A DNA stretch of 64,000 bases, from positions 14,512-78,511 of the forward strand of contig NZ_JAYXIH010000021.1 in the NCBI RefSeq assembly GCF_036016755.1, written 5' to 3'. Positions 1 through 8,279 of this stretch are shown one piece after another (positions within the stretch are counted from its first letter, which is position 1; each line of letters starts with the position of its first letter). The notes under the pieces were generated by a model that had not been told where the DNA came from, searched no databases, and worked only from the letters and a program-made list of their open reading frames with translations. Origin of the DNA: Aurantimonas coralicida_A. Lineage in GTDB: Bacteria; Pseudomonadota; Alphaproteobacteria; Rhizobiales; Rhizobiaceae. Both the position numbers and the translations under genes were made by a program.

Positions 1-215
1 GTCGAATGATGTCGTTCTTATATCGGTGCGTCTTGAAACCGCCACCAAAGACTGCCTACATTCAGTAAATCAGGGCCATTTCGGCACTGATTGTCTGCCC
101 GTGGAAAGGGAAAACGACACTGAGACCTGCGGCTGAAGCGAAGGACGTCTTCGAGACCACTCCTTCTGACGCGCCCGCCACCGATGTTTCGGTCGGCCGG
201 ACTGCAATCGATCTC
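1..215. other. left edge, no gene recognised
   Basis: Short frames read in from the left edge and stop within about 140 bases. None could be recognised, although nadD often lies upstream of rsfS in this group. The rsfS frame is open from about position 69, so part of this stretch probably encodes the true N-terminus of RsfS. Confidence 0.4.
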
Positions 216-536
216 GTGATTTCGAGCCTGGAAGACTCGAAAGGCGAGGACATCATTTCCATTGACATGAAGGGCAAATCGGCACTGGCCGATCACATGG
301 TGATCGTCTCCGGACGATCGCATCGTCATGTGACGGCGGTCGCCGACCACCTGCTTCGCGATCTCAAATCCAACGGCTTCGGGATGGCGAAGGTGGAAGG
401 CCTTCAGAACGGCGACTGGGTGCTGGTCGATACCGGCGACATCATCGTCCATATCTTCCGCCCGGAAGTCCGCAGCTTCTATAACATCGAGAAGATGTGG
501 TCCGTCGGAGATGCCGGAGACGCGACGATCCATTGA
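216..536 (+). CDS. rsfS: ribosomal silencing factor RsfS
   Basis: Ribosome-silencing factor of the Iojap/RsfS family, which binds ribosomal protein L14 (uL14) on the 50S subunit and blocks subunit joining during starvation. The family core is clear: GKSALADHMVIVSGRSHRHV, then KVEG, DWVLVDTGDIIVHIF and the ending FYNIEKMW. The GTG start used here gives 106 residues but cuts into the first conserved strand (LVISSLEDSK). The frame stays open upstream, and a CTG at 120 lies behind a purine-rich GGAAAGGG, so the protein is probably about 30 residues longer. rlmH follows 51 bases later on the same strand, the usual alphaproteobacterial order. The identity is secure; the start is not. Confidence 0.93.
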   Translation: MISSLEDSKGEDIISIDMKGKSALADHMVIVSGRSHRHVTAVADHLLRDLKSNGFGMAKVEGLQNGDWVLVDTGDIIVHIFRPEVRSFYNIEKMWSVGDAGDATIH

Positions 537-587
537 TCAGCGCGTCATTGTTGGAGTGAGGCTTCGGCCGAGGAAAGGGCTCGGCCG

Positions 588-1070
588 ATGCGACTGACGA
601 TTGCGGCAATCGGGCGGATGAAAGCCGGCCCGGAACGGATGCTCGCTGACCGCTATCTCGACCGCTTGAAGAAAACTGGCGCGCCGCTGGGGCTCGATTA
701 CCAGGGGCTTTCCGAATATCCCGAATCGCGGCTTGGCACCGCACCCGAGCGCAAGCGCGAAGAAGCCCAGCGGCTGCGATCCTCGCTGGCGGAGGGCTCA
801 ATTCACCTAATTTTGGATGAGCGGGGCAAAACGCTCTCGTCGGAAGAATTCGCCGCCGCGATCGCCACGTTCCGCGACGACGGCCGCCGCGACCTCGCCT
901 TGCTCATCGGTGGCCCGGACGGTCATGACGACGCCTTGCGGTCCGGCGCGAACCTCGTCCTCTCTCTCGGGCGAATGACGTATCCCCATCAGATCGCCCG
1001 CATTCTCGTAGCGGAACAGCTCTACCGCGCGGCGACGATCCTCGCCGGACATCCCTATCATCGCGCCTGA
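588..1070 (+). CDS. rlmH: 23S rRNA (pseudouridine1915-N3)-methyltransferase RlmH
   Basis: A SPOUT-class, SAM-dependent methyltransferase that methylates N3 of pseudouridine 1915 in helix 69 of 23S rRNA, acting on the assembled 70S ribosome. At 160 residues it matches the family length. It starts MRLTIAAIGRMKAGPE and carries the trefoil-knot SAM-site motifs LLIGGPDGHD and LSLGRMTYPHQIARILVAEQ, ending in the family signature AGHPYHRA. The ATG start aligns with the family N-terminus. It lies directly downstream of rsfS and is probably cotranscribed, and it converges on the carboxylate operon of the opposite strand. Confidence 0.96.
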   Translation: MRLTIAAIGRMKAGPERMLADRYLDRLKKTGAPLGLDYQGLSEYPESRLGTAPERKREEAQRLRSSLAEGSIHLILDERGKTLSSEEFAAAIATFRDDGRRDLALLIGGPDGHDDALRSGANLVLSLGRMTYPHQIARILVAEQLYRAATILAGHPYHRA

Positions 1071-1071
1071 C

Positions 1072-1095
1072 GAAACCGGTGTGAGACCGGCTTTC
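1072..1095. terminator. possible terminator between rlmH and the convergent lyase operon
   Basis: GAAACCGGT and ACCGGCTTTC form a short stem (one bulged C) around a 5-base loop, followed by a T-rich stretch on the plus strand. It fills the 27-base gap between two convergent genes. The stem is short, so confidence is moderate. Confidence 0.45.
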
Positions 1096-1097
1096 TT

Positions 1098-2018
1098 TCA
1101 GGTGTAGGCCCTCTTCCGGGGCACGATGCGCAGATGCCCGCCGGTCTTGCCACCGGGCAAAGCGGCGATACGGTCGGCCGCGACGAGCAGTTTTTCCAGG
1201 TCGAGGCCGGTGTCGATGCCGCCTTGCTGGAAGGCGAAATACAGGTCCTCGGTGGCGGTGTTGCCGGTGGCGCCCGGCGCGAAAGGGCAGCCGCCGAGAC
1301 CGGCCGCCGCGCCTTCCATCACCCGCACGCCGGCCTGATAGGCAAACAGCGCGTTCGCGACACCCATGCCGAAGGTGTCATGGCCGTGAAATGCCCAGCT
1401 GGTGGCTGTCGGCGCATCGGCCATGACCGCTTCGAACCGCGCCTTGACGGTCAGCGGGTCGGCCCGGCCGGTCGTGTCGCACAGAGCGAATTCCGCCTCG
1501 GGCGCAATCTCGATGGCCTTGGCGAAGGCACGACGAACGTCGTCCAGCGGCACGGTGTCCGTGAACGGGCAGTCGAACGACGTCGCGAGATCGACGCGCA
1601 GACGGAAATTGGCATCGTGCGCCATCGTCGCGACCACGGCGCGCAGCTGTGCCAGCGACTGCTCGACGCTCTGGCGGACATTGTTCTGGTTGTGCGCCTC
1701 GGAGACCGAAAACACGAAGACCAGTTCGCTGTAACGGTTTTTCAGCGCCAGTTCGGCGCCCTTGGCATTGGGCACCAGCACCGACAGGCGAACGCCGTCC
1801 CGGTCTTGAAAATGCGCGGCGATGTCGGCCATGTCCGCCATTTGTGGGATCGCCTTCGGGCTGACGAAGGAGCCGAGTTCCATACGTTTCACGCCAGCGG
1901 AGAGCAGAGCCTCGATGATCGCGATTTTCTCTTCGGTCGGCAGCGGCTTGTCGATCGACTGGAATCCGTCGCGTGGGGCGACCTCGACGATCTCGACTGA
2001 CTGGGAATTGCCGGTCAT
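1098..2018 (-). CDS. HMG-CoA lyase-like enzyme (candidate citramalyl-CoA lyase)
   Basis: A DRE-TIM metallolyase of the HMG-CoA lyase family; members split a 3-hydroxy-3-methylacyl-CoA or citramalyl-CoA into acetyl-CoA and an oxo acid. Seen: the catalytic Arg motif APRDG near residue 16, the metal ligands HGHDT near 212, and the C-terminal loop GLGGCPFAPGATGN with the family's active-site Cys. The ATG at 2018 (306 residues) is preferred over the longer frame, because it follows AAAGGAGA and overlaps the upstream aconitase stop as ATGA. It is the last gene of a minus-strand operon with a CoA-transferase. The Chloroflexus (R)-citramalyl-CoA lyase belongs to this family, which makes that reaction the best guess; the exact substrate is inference. 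Confidence 0.85.
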   Translation of the reverse strand: MTGNSQSVEIVEVAPRDGFQSIDKPLPTEEKIAIIEALLSAGVKRMELGSFVSPKAIPQMADMADIAAHFQDRDGVRLSVLVPNAKGAELALKNRYSELVFVFSVSEAHNQNNVRQSVEQSLAQLRAVVATMAHDANFRLRVDLATSFDCPFTDTVPLDDVRRAFAKAIEIAPEAEFALCDTTGRADPLTVKARFEAVMADAPTATSWAFHGHDTFGMGVANALFAYQAGVRVMEGAAAGLGGCPFAPGATGNTATEDLYFAFQQGGIDTGLDLEKLLVAADRIAALPGGKTGGHLRIVPRKRAYT

Positions 2019-3967
2019 GCCGATCTCCTTTGGTCCGTTCCAGAAGACTGCGCTTTCACCCAATTGATCACGCCGCCTTGCAGCATGATCTCGATCTGCC
2101 GGGGGCTCAGCGCGTGCTGGAACGTCATCTGGCGCGTCTTGCCCGACGAGGAAACGACCGTCGCTGCCACAGATGGGCCGGCAGCCAGTTGCTTCCGCAC
2201 GGCTTCGATCTGGATGGTGTCGCCGGCGTCGATGCCGGCTGCCGCGTCGATGGTCAGTGGCAGCACACCGAAACTGGCAAGATTCTGCCAGTGGATGCGC
2301 GCGAAGCTCTCGGCGATGACCAGCCGCAATCCCAGCAGGCGAGGAACCAGCGCGGCGTTTTCCCGGCTCGATCCCTGGCCGTAATTCTTCGCTGCGACGA
2401 TCGCATGGCCCCGGCTCTCCTCCGTGGCCCGCTCCGGATAGCTCCCGTCGATTTGCGCGAAGGCGTATTTTGCGGTCTCGAAGACGTTGCTCCAGAAGGG
2501 CAGGACATTGCCGGCCGGGATGATGTCGTCGGTCGAGATATTGCTGCCGAGGCGCAGGAGAACCGGGACCGTGAATTCATCGGGAAACGCGTCGAAGTCG
2601 GGCAGCGTCGGCGTGTGCTTGGTCTGATAGAGCGCCGGTCGGACACCCGGTTTGGGAAAGATGAAGCCGGCGTCGTTGACGCGCATCGTCTCGGGCTCGG
2701 CGATCTTCGGATAGGCCATCTCCAGCGTGCGCGGATCGGTGATGACGCCGCTGAGCGCGGAGGCCGCCGCCGTTTCCGGGCTCGACAGGAACACCGAATC
2801 CTCGCGCGTGCCGGAGCGACCGGGGAAATTGCGCGGCACGGTGCGCAGGCTGTTGCGTCCGCTGGCCGGCGCCTGGCCCATGCCGATGCAGCCATTGCAG
2901 CCGGCCTGATGCAGCCGTGCGCCGGAGCGGATGAAGGCGCCGAGCTTGCCGGTTTGCACCAACGCGTCGAGCACCTGGCGGGAGGAGGGGTTGATGTCGA
3001 GCGAGACCCCTTCGGCGGCGGTTCTGCCGTCGAGAATGTCGGCGACGACGGCGAAGTCGCGATAACCGGGATTGGCGGAGGAGCCGATATAGGCCTGATA
3101 GATCGGCTCGCCCGCGGCTTCGGTGACGGGAACGACGTTGTCGGGGCTCTGCGGGCGCGCGATCAACGGCTCCAGCGTCGACAGATCGATCGTCTCGTGA
3201 CGGTCGTAGGCGCATCCGGCGTCCGCGGCGAGCGGCACCCAGTCCGCTTCGCGTCCCCGCGCCTGCATAAAGCGCCGAGTCGCCTCGTCGCTAGGAAACA
3301 CGCTCGACGTAGCGCCGAGTTCCGAGCCCATATTGGCGATGACATGCCGGTCCATGGCGGACAGGCAGCAGAGACCGGGGCCGTAATATTCGATGATCGT
3401 GTTGGTCGCGCCGGAGACGCCGTGACGCCGCAGCATTTCCAGGATCACGTCCTTGGCCGAGACCCAGTCGGGCAGCGCGCCGGTCAGTTCGACGCCCCAG
3501 ATCTCAGGCATGGTCAGGAACAGCGGCTCTCCGGCCATGGCGAGCGCCACCTCGATGCCGCCGGCGCCGATCGCCAGCATGCCGAGCGATCCCGCCGCCG
3601 GGGTGTGGCTGTCGCTGCCGACCATCGACTGTCCCGGCACGCCGAAACGCTCCATATGCACCGGGTGGCTGATGCCGTTGCCCGGGCCGGAATAGACGAT
3701 GCCGAAGCGTTCGCAGGCGCTCTTCAGGAAGAGGTGCGCGTCCGCGTTCACCTCGTCGGATTGCACCAGCCCGTGGTCGATATATTGAACGCTCGGGTTG
3801 GTGGCGACCCGCTCGATGCCCATCGCCTCGAGTTCGAGCATCACCAGGGTGCCGAGCACGTCCTGCAGTAAAGCCTGATCCATCTTGAGGGCGATCTCCG
3901 CGCCCGGCCTCATGTCGCCGGACACAAGACGGCTGGCGATGAGCTTGCGCGCGAGGTTCTCAGACAT
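2015..3967 (-). CDS. aconitase-family hydratase, Aquifex-type (LeuC-LeuD fusion)
   Basis: A 650-residue single-chain hydro-lyase with a LeuC-like Fe-S domain (about 1-430) and a LeuD-like swivel domain (about 465-640, with GSNISTDDIIPAG and NYGQGSSRENAAL). This is the Aquifex-type aconitate hydratase architecture. Active-site stretches include VGSDSHTPAAGSLGMLAIG and the cluster motif GCNGCIGMG (Cys357, Cys360). The first cluster ligand, Cys in the usual GSCTN motif, is Ser here (GSSANPG, 295-301), and a Cys pair lies at 200-201. Its start overlaps dctQ by 8 bases and its stop overlaps the lyase start. Given the operon, it may hydrate or isomerise a branched unsaturated dicarboxylate rather than serve as the housekeeping aconitase. 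Confidence 0.85.
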   Translation of the reverse strand: MSENLARKLIASRLVSGDMRPGAEIALKMDQALLQDVLGTLVMLELEAMGIERVATNPSVQYIDHGLVQSDEVNADAHLFLKSACERFGIVYSGPGNGISHPVHMERFGVPGQSMVGSDSHTPAAGSLGMLAIGAGGIEVALAMAGEPLFLTMPEIWGVELTGALPDWVSAKDVILEMLRRHGVSGATNTIIEYYGPGLCCLSAMDRHVIANMGSELGATSSVFPSDEATRRFMQARGREADWVPLAADAGCAYDRHETIDLSTLEPLIARPQSPDNVVPVTEAAGEPIYQAYIGSSANPGYRDFAVVADILDGRTAAEGVSLDINPSSRQVLDALVQTGKLGAFIRSGARLHQAGCNGCIGMGQAPASGRNSLRTVPRNFPGRSGTREDSVFLSSPETAAASALSGVITDPRTLEMAYPKIAEPETMRVNDAGFIFPKPGVRPALYQTKHTPTLPDFDAFPDEFTVPVLLRLGSNISTDDIIPAGNVLPFWSNVFETAKYAFAQIDGSYPERATEESRGHAIVAAKNYGQGSSRENAALVPRLLGLRLVIAESFARIHWQNLASFGVLPLTIDAAAGIDAGDTIQIEAVRKQLAAGPSVAATVVSSSGKTRQMTFQHALSPRQIEIMLQGGVINWVKAQSSGTDQRRSA

Positions 3968-4469
3968 GCGGCATCGTCTCCGAAGACGCAGCCGCTGGGC
4001 CGCGTACGATGTTGATCAGGAACTGCAATCCGAGCGTTCCAAAGCCGATCGGCAGCATGGCATAGGCAAGCCACATGGGGGTGCCTAAAGCGCTCGATAC
4101 GCGCTCCCCATAGGCCCATGCGTCGTACGCCATCAGCCCGCCGCGCCAGGTGATGATGGCACAGAACACGGCGCCGACGATGCCGATGGCCGTTGTCACC
4201 GCCCACCTCCCGCCGGGACGAAGTCCGTCGGCGAGAAGCGTAATTCCGATATGCTCGCCGCGCCGCTGAACCTCCGCCGCCGTCATCACCGCGAGGTAGA
4301 CGACAAGGAACGAGTTGATCTCCAGACTCCACGAGGTCGGCGCCGCGAACAGATAGCGCATCGTGGCGTCGTAGGTGATCGTCAGGGCCATGAAGGCGAG
4401 GACGCCCTGGCCGACGATTTCAAGGAGTCGGGCAAACGCCTCGAACAGTTTCAACGGGACGGCGAGCAT
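3960..4469 (-). CDS. TRAP transporter small permease, DctQ type
   Basis: The small four-helix membrane subunit of a TRAP carboxylate transporter, which bridges the binding protein and the large permease. It has 169 residues, four hydrophobic stretches, and the family features TYDATMRYLF and WSLEINSFLVVYLAVM. It lies between the binding-protein gene (12 bases upstream) and the aconitase gene (8-base overlap). The three TRAP genes are embedded inside a catabolic operon, so the imported acid is probably the substrate of the flanking hydratase, CoA-transferase and lyases. Confidence 0.88.
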   Translation of the reverse strand: MLAVPLKLFEAFARLLEIVGQGVLAFMALTITYDATMRYLFAAPTSWSLEINSFLVVYLAVMTAAEVQRRGEHIGITLLADGLRPGGRWAVTTAIGIVGAVFCAIITWRGGLMAYDAWAYGERVSSALGTPMWLAYAMLPIGFGTLGLQFLINIVRGPAAASSETMPHV

Positions 4470-4481
4470 GGTTTCGCTCCT

Positions 4482-5522
4482 TTAAGCGTCTTTGCCCATG
4501 GCGAGATCGATCGCCTTCTTGCCGACCTCCTCGCCGACTTCTCCGATCCAGGCCTCGCGGACATTCGTGCTGACCTCGCGGAAACGCTCCAGCTCCGCCT
4601 CGGTCGGCTCGATGACCTCAAGACCTGCCTCGCGGAACGCCGGCCAGTACTTGGCGTCGAAATAGTCCTGATTGGCGACGCGCGCGCTATTTTCGTCGAA
4701 CCACTCGACGCCCGCCATCATCGCGTTGCGGACCTCCTCGCTCATCGCCTCCCAGCGATCGGTCTGGACGAAGATGCCGATGCCGAAGGCGGTGACCGGC
4801 AGCTTGTAGACTTGGGAGGCCTGCTCCTGGATCTTACGGCCGTTGATCGTCGAGATGTTGGCGACGGCCGCGTCGACGGTGCCGCGCTGCATGGCGAGAT
4901 AGAGCTCGGAGGAGGGTATGCGCACGGCCGCGCCGCCGAAGTCTTCGATCGCCTTGGTCGCCTCGAAGGAAACGACGCGCAGTTTCTTGCCTTCGATGTC
5001 CTCGAGGCTGCGGATCGGCGAGTCCTTGGTGCTCCAGATATATTCCGGCTCCATGATGCCGCCGCCGAGGCTCAAGACGGTCAGCCCGTTCTTCTTCAAC
5101 TCGTCCTCGACGAGCTGGAACAGGGGCGAGCCGCGCTTGAGGCGATCGGGATTTTCGTAGAGCTCGCCGACCACGCCCGGCAGGCCGGTAATGCCGAGGA
5201 TCGGCAGCGACCGGGTGACGTAGGACGTCGTGTGGAACATGAAGTCGATGGTTCCGGCACGCAGCGCCGGGAGCTGTTCGTCCGCCGACAGCAGGCGGCC
5301 GGAATCGTAGAACTCGATCGTGGCGACGTCACCGTGCTTTTCGTTGACGAAGTCGACGAAGCCCTGGCTGCCATAGGCCAGATCGGCATAGGACGGCGGC
5401 AGGTAGGTGACGCCGGTGAGCTTTTGCGCTTCCGCGTAAGCGGCCCTGGAATGAAGGCCGAGCGCCGAGCCGAGCGCCAGCGCGCCGGTGGCGGTCATGA
5501 AACCGCGTCTGTTGATGGTCAT
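4482..5522 (-). CDS. TRAP transporter solute-binding protein, DctP type
   Basis: The periplasmic receptor of the TRAP system, 346 residues. The N-terminus has a twin-arginine leader (NRRGFM, then a hydrophobic run ending around AAYAEA). The mature part shows the TRAP-binding fold, with the region VRIPSSELYLAMQRGTVDAA holding the carboxylate-binding area. It lies between the dctM and dctQ genes of the same operon, with gaps of 19 and 12 bases. Binding-protein genes are often distal or proximal in such sets; here the order is dctM-dctP-dctQ. The ligand cannot be read from sequence; a dicarboxylate is expected from the operon. Confidence 0.9.
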   Translation of the reverse strand: MTINRRGFMTATGALALGSALGLHSRAAYAEAQKLTGVTYLPPSYADLAYGSQGFVDFVNEKHGDVATIEFYDSGRLLSADEQLPALRAGTIDFMFHTTSYVTRSLPILGITGLPGVVGELYENPDRLKRGSPLFQLVEDELKKNGLTVLSLGGGIMEPEYIWSTKDSPIRSLEDIEGKKLRVVSFEATKAIEDFGGAAVRIPSSELYLAMQRGTVDAAVANISTINGRKIQEQASQVYKLPVTAFGIGIFVQTDRWEAMSEEVRNAMMAGVEWFDENSARVANQDYFDAKYWPAFREAGLEVIEPTEAELERFREVSTNVREAWIGEVGEEVGKKAIDLAMGKDA

Positions 5523-5541
5523 GTTGTTTTCCTCCTTGGGT

Positions 5542-6840
5542 TTATTTCATCAGGTTTGGCAGCCAGAGGCTGATCGCCGGGAACAGCACGAAGATGACGA
5601 GCATCACGAACTGCACCGCGACGAATGGCACGACGCTGCGGACGATCTCCTCGATGCGCAGCATCGGGGCAACCGCCTTCAGCGTGTAGAGATTGAGACC
5701 GACCGGCGGGGTGATCACCGCGATCTCCAGATTCATCACCAGGATGATCCCGAACCACAGCGGGTCGTAGCCGAGCGTCTGGATCAGCGGCAGCAGGATC
5801 GGCGTGGTGACGACGATGAGCGAGACCGCGTCGACCAGCATGCCGAGGCCGACCAGCACCAGCATGATCAGGATGAGAATGACCTCCGGCGGCAGCTCGG
5901 TTCCGACCAGAAGGCCGGTGATTGCGTCGGGGACACGGACGTAATTCAGGTAGTCGCCGAAGATCCGGGCACAGCCCATGATCAGGAGAATGGCACCGGA
6001 AATACGCGCGCTGGAGCCGAGCACCTTCATCGTGCCTTTGACTCCCACCGAGCGGAAGATGAAGGCGGCGATGACGAAGGCGCCGATCGCGCCGAAGGCC
6101 GCCGCCTCGCTCGGGGTGGCGACGCCTGAATAGATCGTGCCGAGAACCACGGCGATCAGCAGCACCGCATGCCAGATGCCGGCAAGCGCCCGGAGCCGAT
6201 CACCCCAGCTGTAATGGACATGTTCTCCTCGCGGGGCTTCCTCCGGATTGAGCAGAACGCGGATATAAAGATAGACCGAAATCGCCAAAGCGAGGGCGAT
6301 GCCCGGAACGATACCGCCGATGAACAGGTCGGCGACCGAAACGCTCGAGACCGCGCCGTAGATGATCAGCGGCACGCTGGGCGGGATGAGCATGGCGAGC
6401 GCGCCGGAACTGACGACGCTGCCGGCGGCGATCGATCGGCTATAGCCGCGCTCCAGCATTTGCGGAATGGCGATCGAGCCAACGGCGGCGACACCGGCGA
6501 TGGACACGCCGCTGACGGCGCCGAACACGGCCGAGGCGCCCACGGTCGCGATAGCGAGCCCGCCGCGCAGCCATTGCAGCCACACCACCGCCGCGTGGAA
6601 GAGGTTCTTGCCGACCGGCGTCGCCGCCAGGAAATTTCCCATCAGCACGAACAGCGGCAGTGCCAGCAGCTCGAAGCTGTTCAGCTGGCCGAACAGCGAT
6701 GTCGGGCCGAAGAAGAACGCCATCGAGCCGCGAGCCATGTAGAGGCCTGTCAGACCGGCCGCGCCCAGCGCCAGGAATATTGGCGCTCCGATGGCGATGA
6801 GCGCCAACAGGATGACGACGACGATGATGGGTTCGATCAT
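5542..6840 (-). CDS. TRAP transporter large permease, DctM type
   Basis: The large, sodium-coupled membrane subunit of a TRAP transporter: 432 residues with about 12 hydrophobic segments. Family features include LPLFVLMGNFL, GAVSGVSIAGVAAVGSIAIPQM and MLIPPSVPLIIYG, plus a C-terminal half-repeat with VITPPVGLNLYTLKAVAP. A 149-base gap separates it from the upstream CoA-transferase gene, the largest gap in this operon, so a secondary promoter there is possible. It forms a complete TRAP set with the two downstream genes. Confidence 0.92.
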   Translation of the reverse strand: MIEPIIVVVILLALIAIGAPIFLALGAAGLTGLYMARGSMAFFFGPTSLFGQLNSFELLALPLFVLMGNFLAATPVGKNLFHAAVVWLQWLRGGLAIATVGASAVFGAVSGVSIAGVAAVGSIAIPQMLERGYSRSIAAGSVVSSGALAMLIPPSVPLIIYGAVSSVSVADLFIGGIVPGIALALAISVYLYIRVLLNPEEAPRGEHVHYSWGDRLRALAGIWHAVLLIAVVLGTIYSGVATPSEAAAFGAIGAFVIAAFIFRSVGVKGTMKVLGSSARISGAILLIMGCARIFGDYLNYVRVPDAITGLLVGTELPPEVILILIMLVLVGLGMLVDAVSLIVVTTPILLPLIQTLGYDPLWFGIILVMNLEIAVITPPVGLNLYTLKAVAPMLRIEEIVRSVVPFVAVQFVMLVIFVLFPAISLWLPNLMK

Positions 6841-6989
6841 TGCCGAGCATCCCCGTCATGCGCCGCGTGACGCGAGTCGCCTATGGTCATGGCCTTCGCC
6901 CCGCCACAGCCGGGCCTGCCTGTCGTTCCTGTCACTTGCATCCTCCCCAGGATGGCGCGGCGCGTCGGCGCGGCACTCGTGTTCATGGC

Positions 6990-8183
6990 TCAAATGACGC
7001 CGTCGGCATCCAGTCGAGCAATTTCGTTGTCGCTGTAGCCGAGCCATTCCGCCAGCACTTGTGTCGTGTGCTGGCCGAGGGCGGGGCCCGTATGGCGGAT
7101 CGTTCCGGGCGATTCGGACAGACGCGGAAACACATTCTGCATGGCGATCGAGCGGCCGAGCGTCGGGTCATCCACGCGGGTCACGGATTCGCGCGCCTGG
7201 AAATGCGGGTCTTCGAGCATGTCCTTCGCCCGGTAGGTCGGACCGGCCGGGACCGCCACCTCCGCGAGCGCGTCGACCAGCTCCTTCGCCGGCTTGGTTT
7301 GCGTCCACTTGCCGATGATGGCGTCGATTTCCGCCTGATTGCGCCCGCGGGCCTGATGGTCGCAAAACCGTTCGTCGTCGGCGAGCTCCGGCTGCCCCAT
7401 GAGCGCGGTCAGGCGGCGGAACAGGCTGTCCTGGTTGGCGCCGATGATGATCGTGCCGCCGTCCTTGGTCGGATAGGCGTTGGACGGGGCGATCCCCGGC
7501 AGGATGCTGCCGGAGCGTTGGCGGATATGACCGCCGCCGTCATATTCCGAGACCAGGCTTTCCATCACGGAGAGCACCGATTCGTAGATGGACGCATCCA
7601 CCATCTGCCCGTCGCCCGTGCTGTTGCGGTGCTGCAATGCCAGGAGAGCGCCCTGAAAGCCGTTCTGGCCGGCCAGCGTATCGCCGAGCGAAATCCCCAT
7701 GCGCACCGGCGGTCGATCCGGATGGCCGCTGATCTCACGCAAGCCGCCCATCGCCTCGCAGACCGAGGCGAAGCCGGCGCGGTCGCTATACGGTCCGGTC
7801 TGGCCGAACCCGGTGATGCGCACCATGATCAGGCCGGGGTTAATCTTCGATAGGACGTTGTAACCCAGCCCCCATTCCTCCATGCGGCCGGCGCGAAAAT
7901 TCTCCACCAGGATGTCGGTCTTGGCGACCAGCGCCTTGACGATGTCCTGCGCGCGGCTGTCGCGCAGGTTCAGGGTGAGGGATTTCTTGTTGCGGGCAAT
8001 CACCGGCCACCAGAGCGTATGGCCGTCGGCATCGGTGCGGCCCCATTGCCGCATCGCGTCGCCGGTCTTCGGCGGCTCGATCTTGACGACCTCCGCGCCG
8101 AAATCGGCCAGCAATTGTCCGCAGAACGGGCCTGCGATCAGCTGACCCATCTCCAGGACGCGAATACCTTCCAACGGACCCAT
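6990..8183 (-). CDS. CaiB/BaiF (class III) CoA-transferase
   Basis: A family III CoA-transferase that moves CoA from an acyl-CoA donor to a carboxylic acid through an aspartyl anhydride. Seen: N-terminal LEGIRVLEMGQLIAGPFCGQ, ARNKKSLTLNLR, and the catalytic Asp at about 168 in GISLGDTLAG. The frame can begin at a TTG 27 bases further up, but the ATG at 8183 follows AGGGAGGAAA at a normal distance and matches the family start, giving 397 residues. It lies between a PEP-mutase-type lyase and a TRAP transporter. In the proposed pathway it would activate citramalate or a similar acid before cleavage by the HMG-CoA-lyase-like enzyme. Confidence 0.9.
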   Translation of the reverse strand: MGPLEGIRVLEMGQLIAGPFCGQLLADFGAEVVKIEPPKTGDAMRQWGRTDADGHTLWWPVIARNKKSLTLNLRDSRAQDIVKALVAKTDILVENFRAGRMEEWGLGYNVLSKINPGLIMVRITGFGQTGPYSDRAGFASVCEAMGGLREISGHPDRPPVRMGISLGDTLAGQNGFQGALLALQHRNSTGDGQMVDASIYESVLSVMESLVSEYDGGGHIRQRSGSILPGIAPSNAYPTKDGGTIIIGANQDSLFRRLTALMGQPELADDERFCDHQARGRNQAEIDAIIGKWTQTKPAKELVDALAEVAVPAGPTYRAKDMLEDPHFQARESVTRVDDPTLGRSIAMQNVFPRLSESPGTIRHTGPALGQHTTQVLAEWLGYSDNEIARLDADGVI

Positions 8184-8279
8184 ACGGTCGGTTTCCTCCC
8201 TGCTGCTCAAACGAGACGCTCCCGCAGTTCCACCCCGATGTCGCTCGGTGTTCCTCTTTCGAACCGCTTTGCCATGCCG

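Noticed and set aside
1..139. 3' end of nadD at the left edge
   Set aside because: Expected from gene order, but none of the frames reading in from the edge resembles the NadD C-terminus.
1973..3871. 632-codon plus-strand open frame
   Set aside because: It is the antisense of the aconitase-family gene, which has clear motifs and operon overlaps; the shadow has none.
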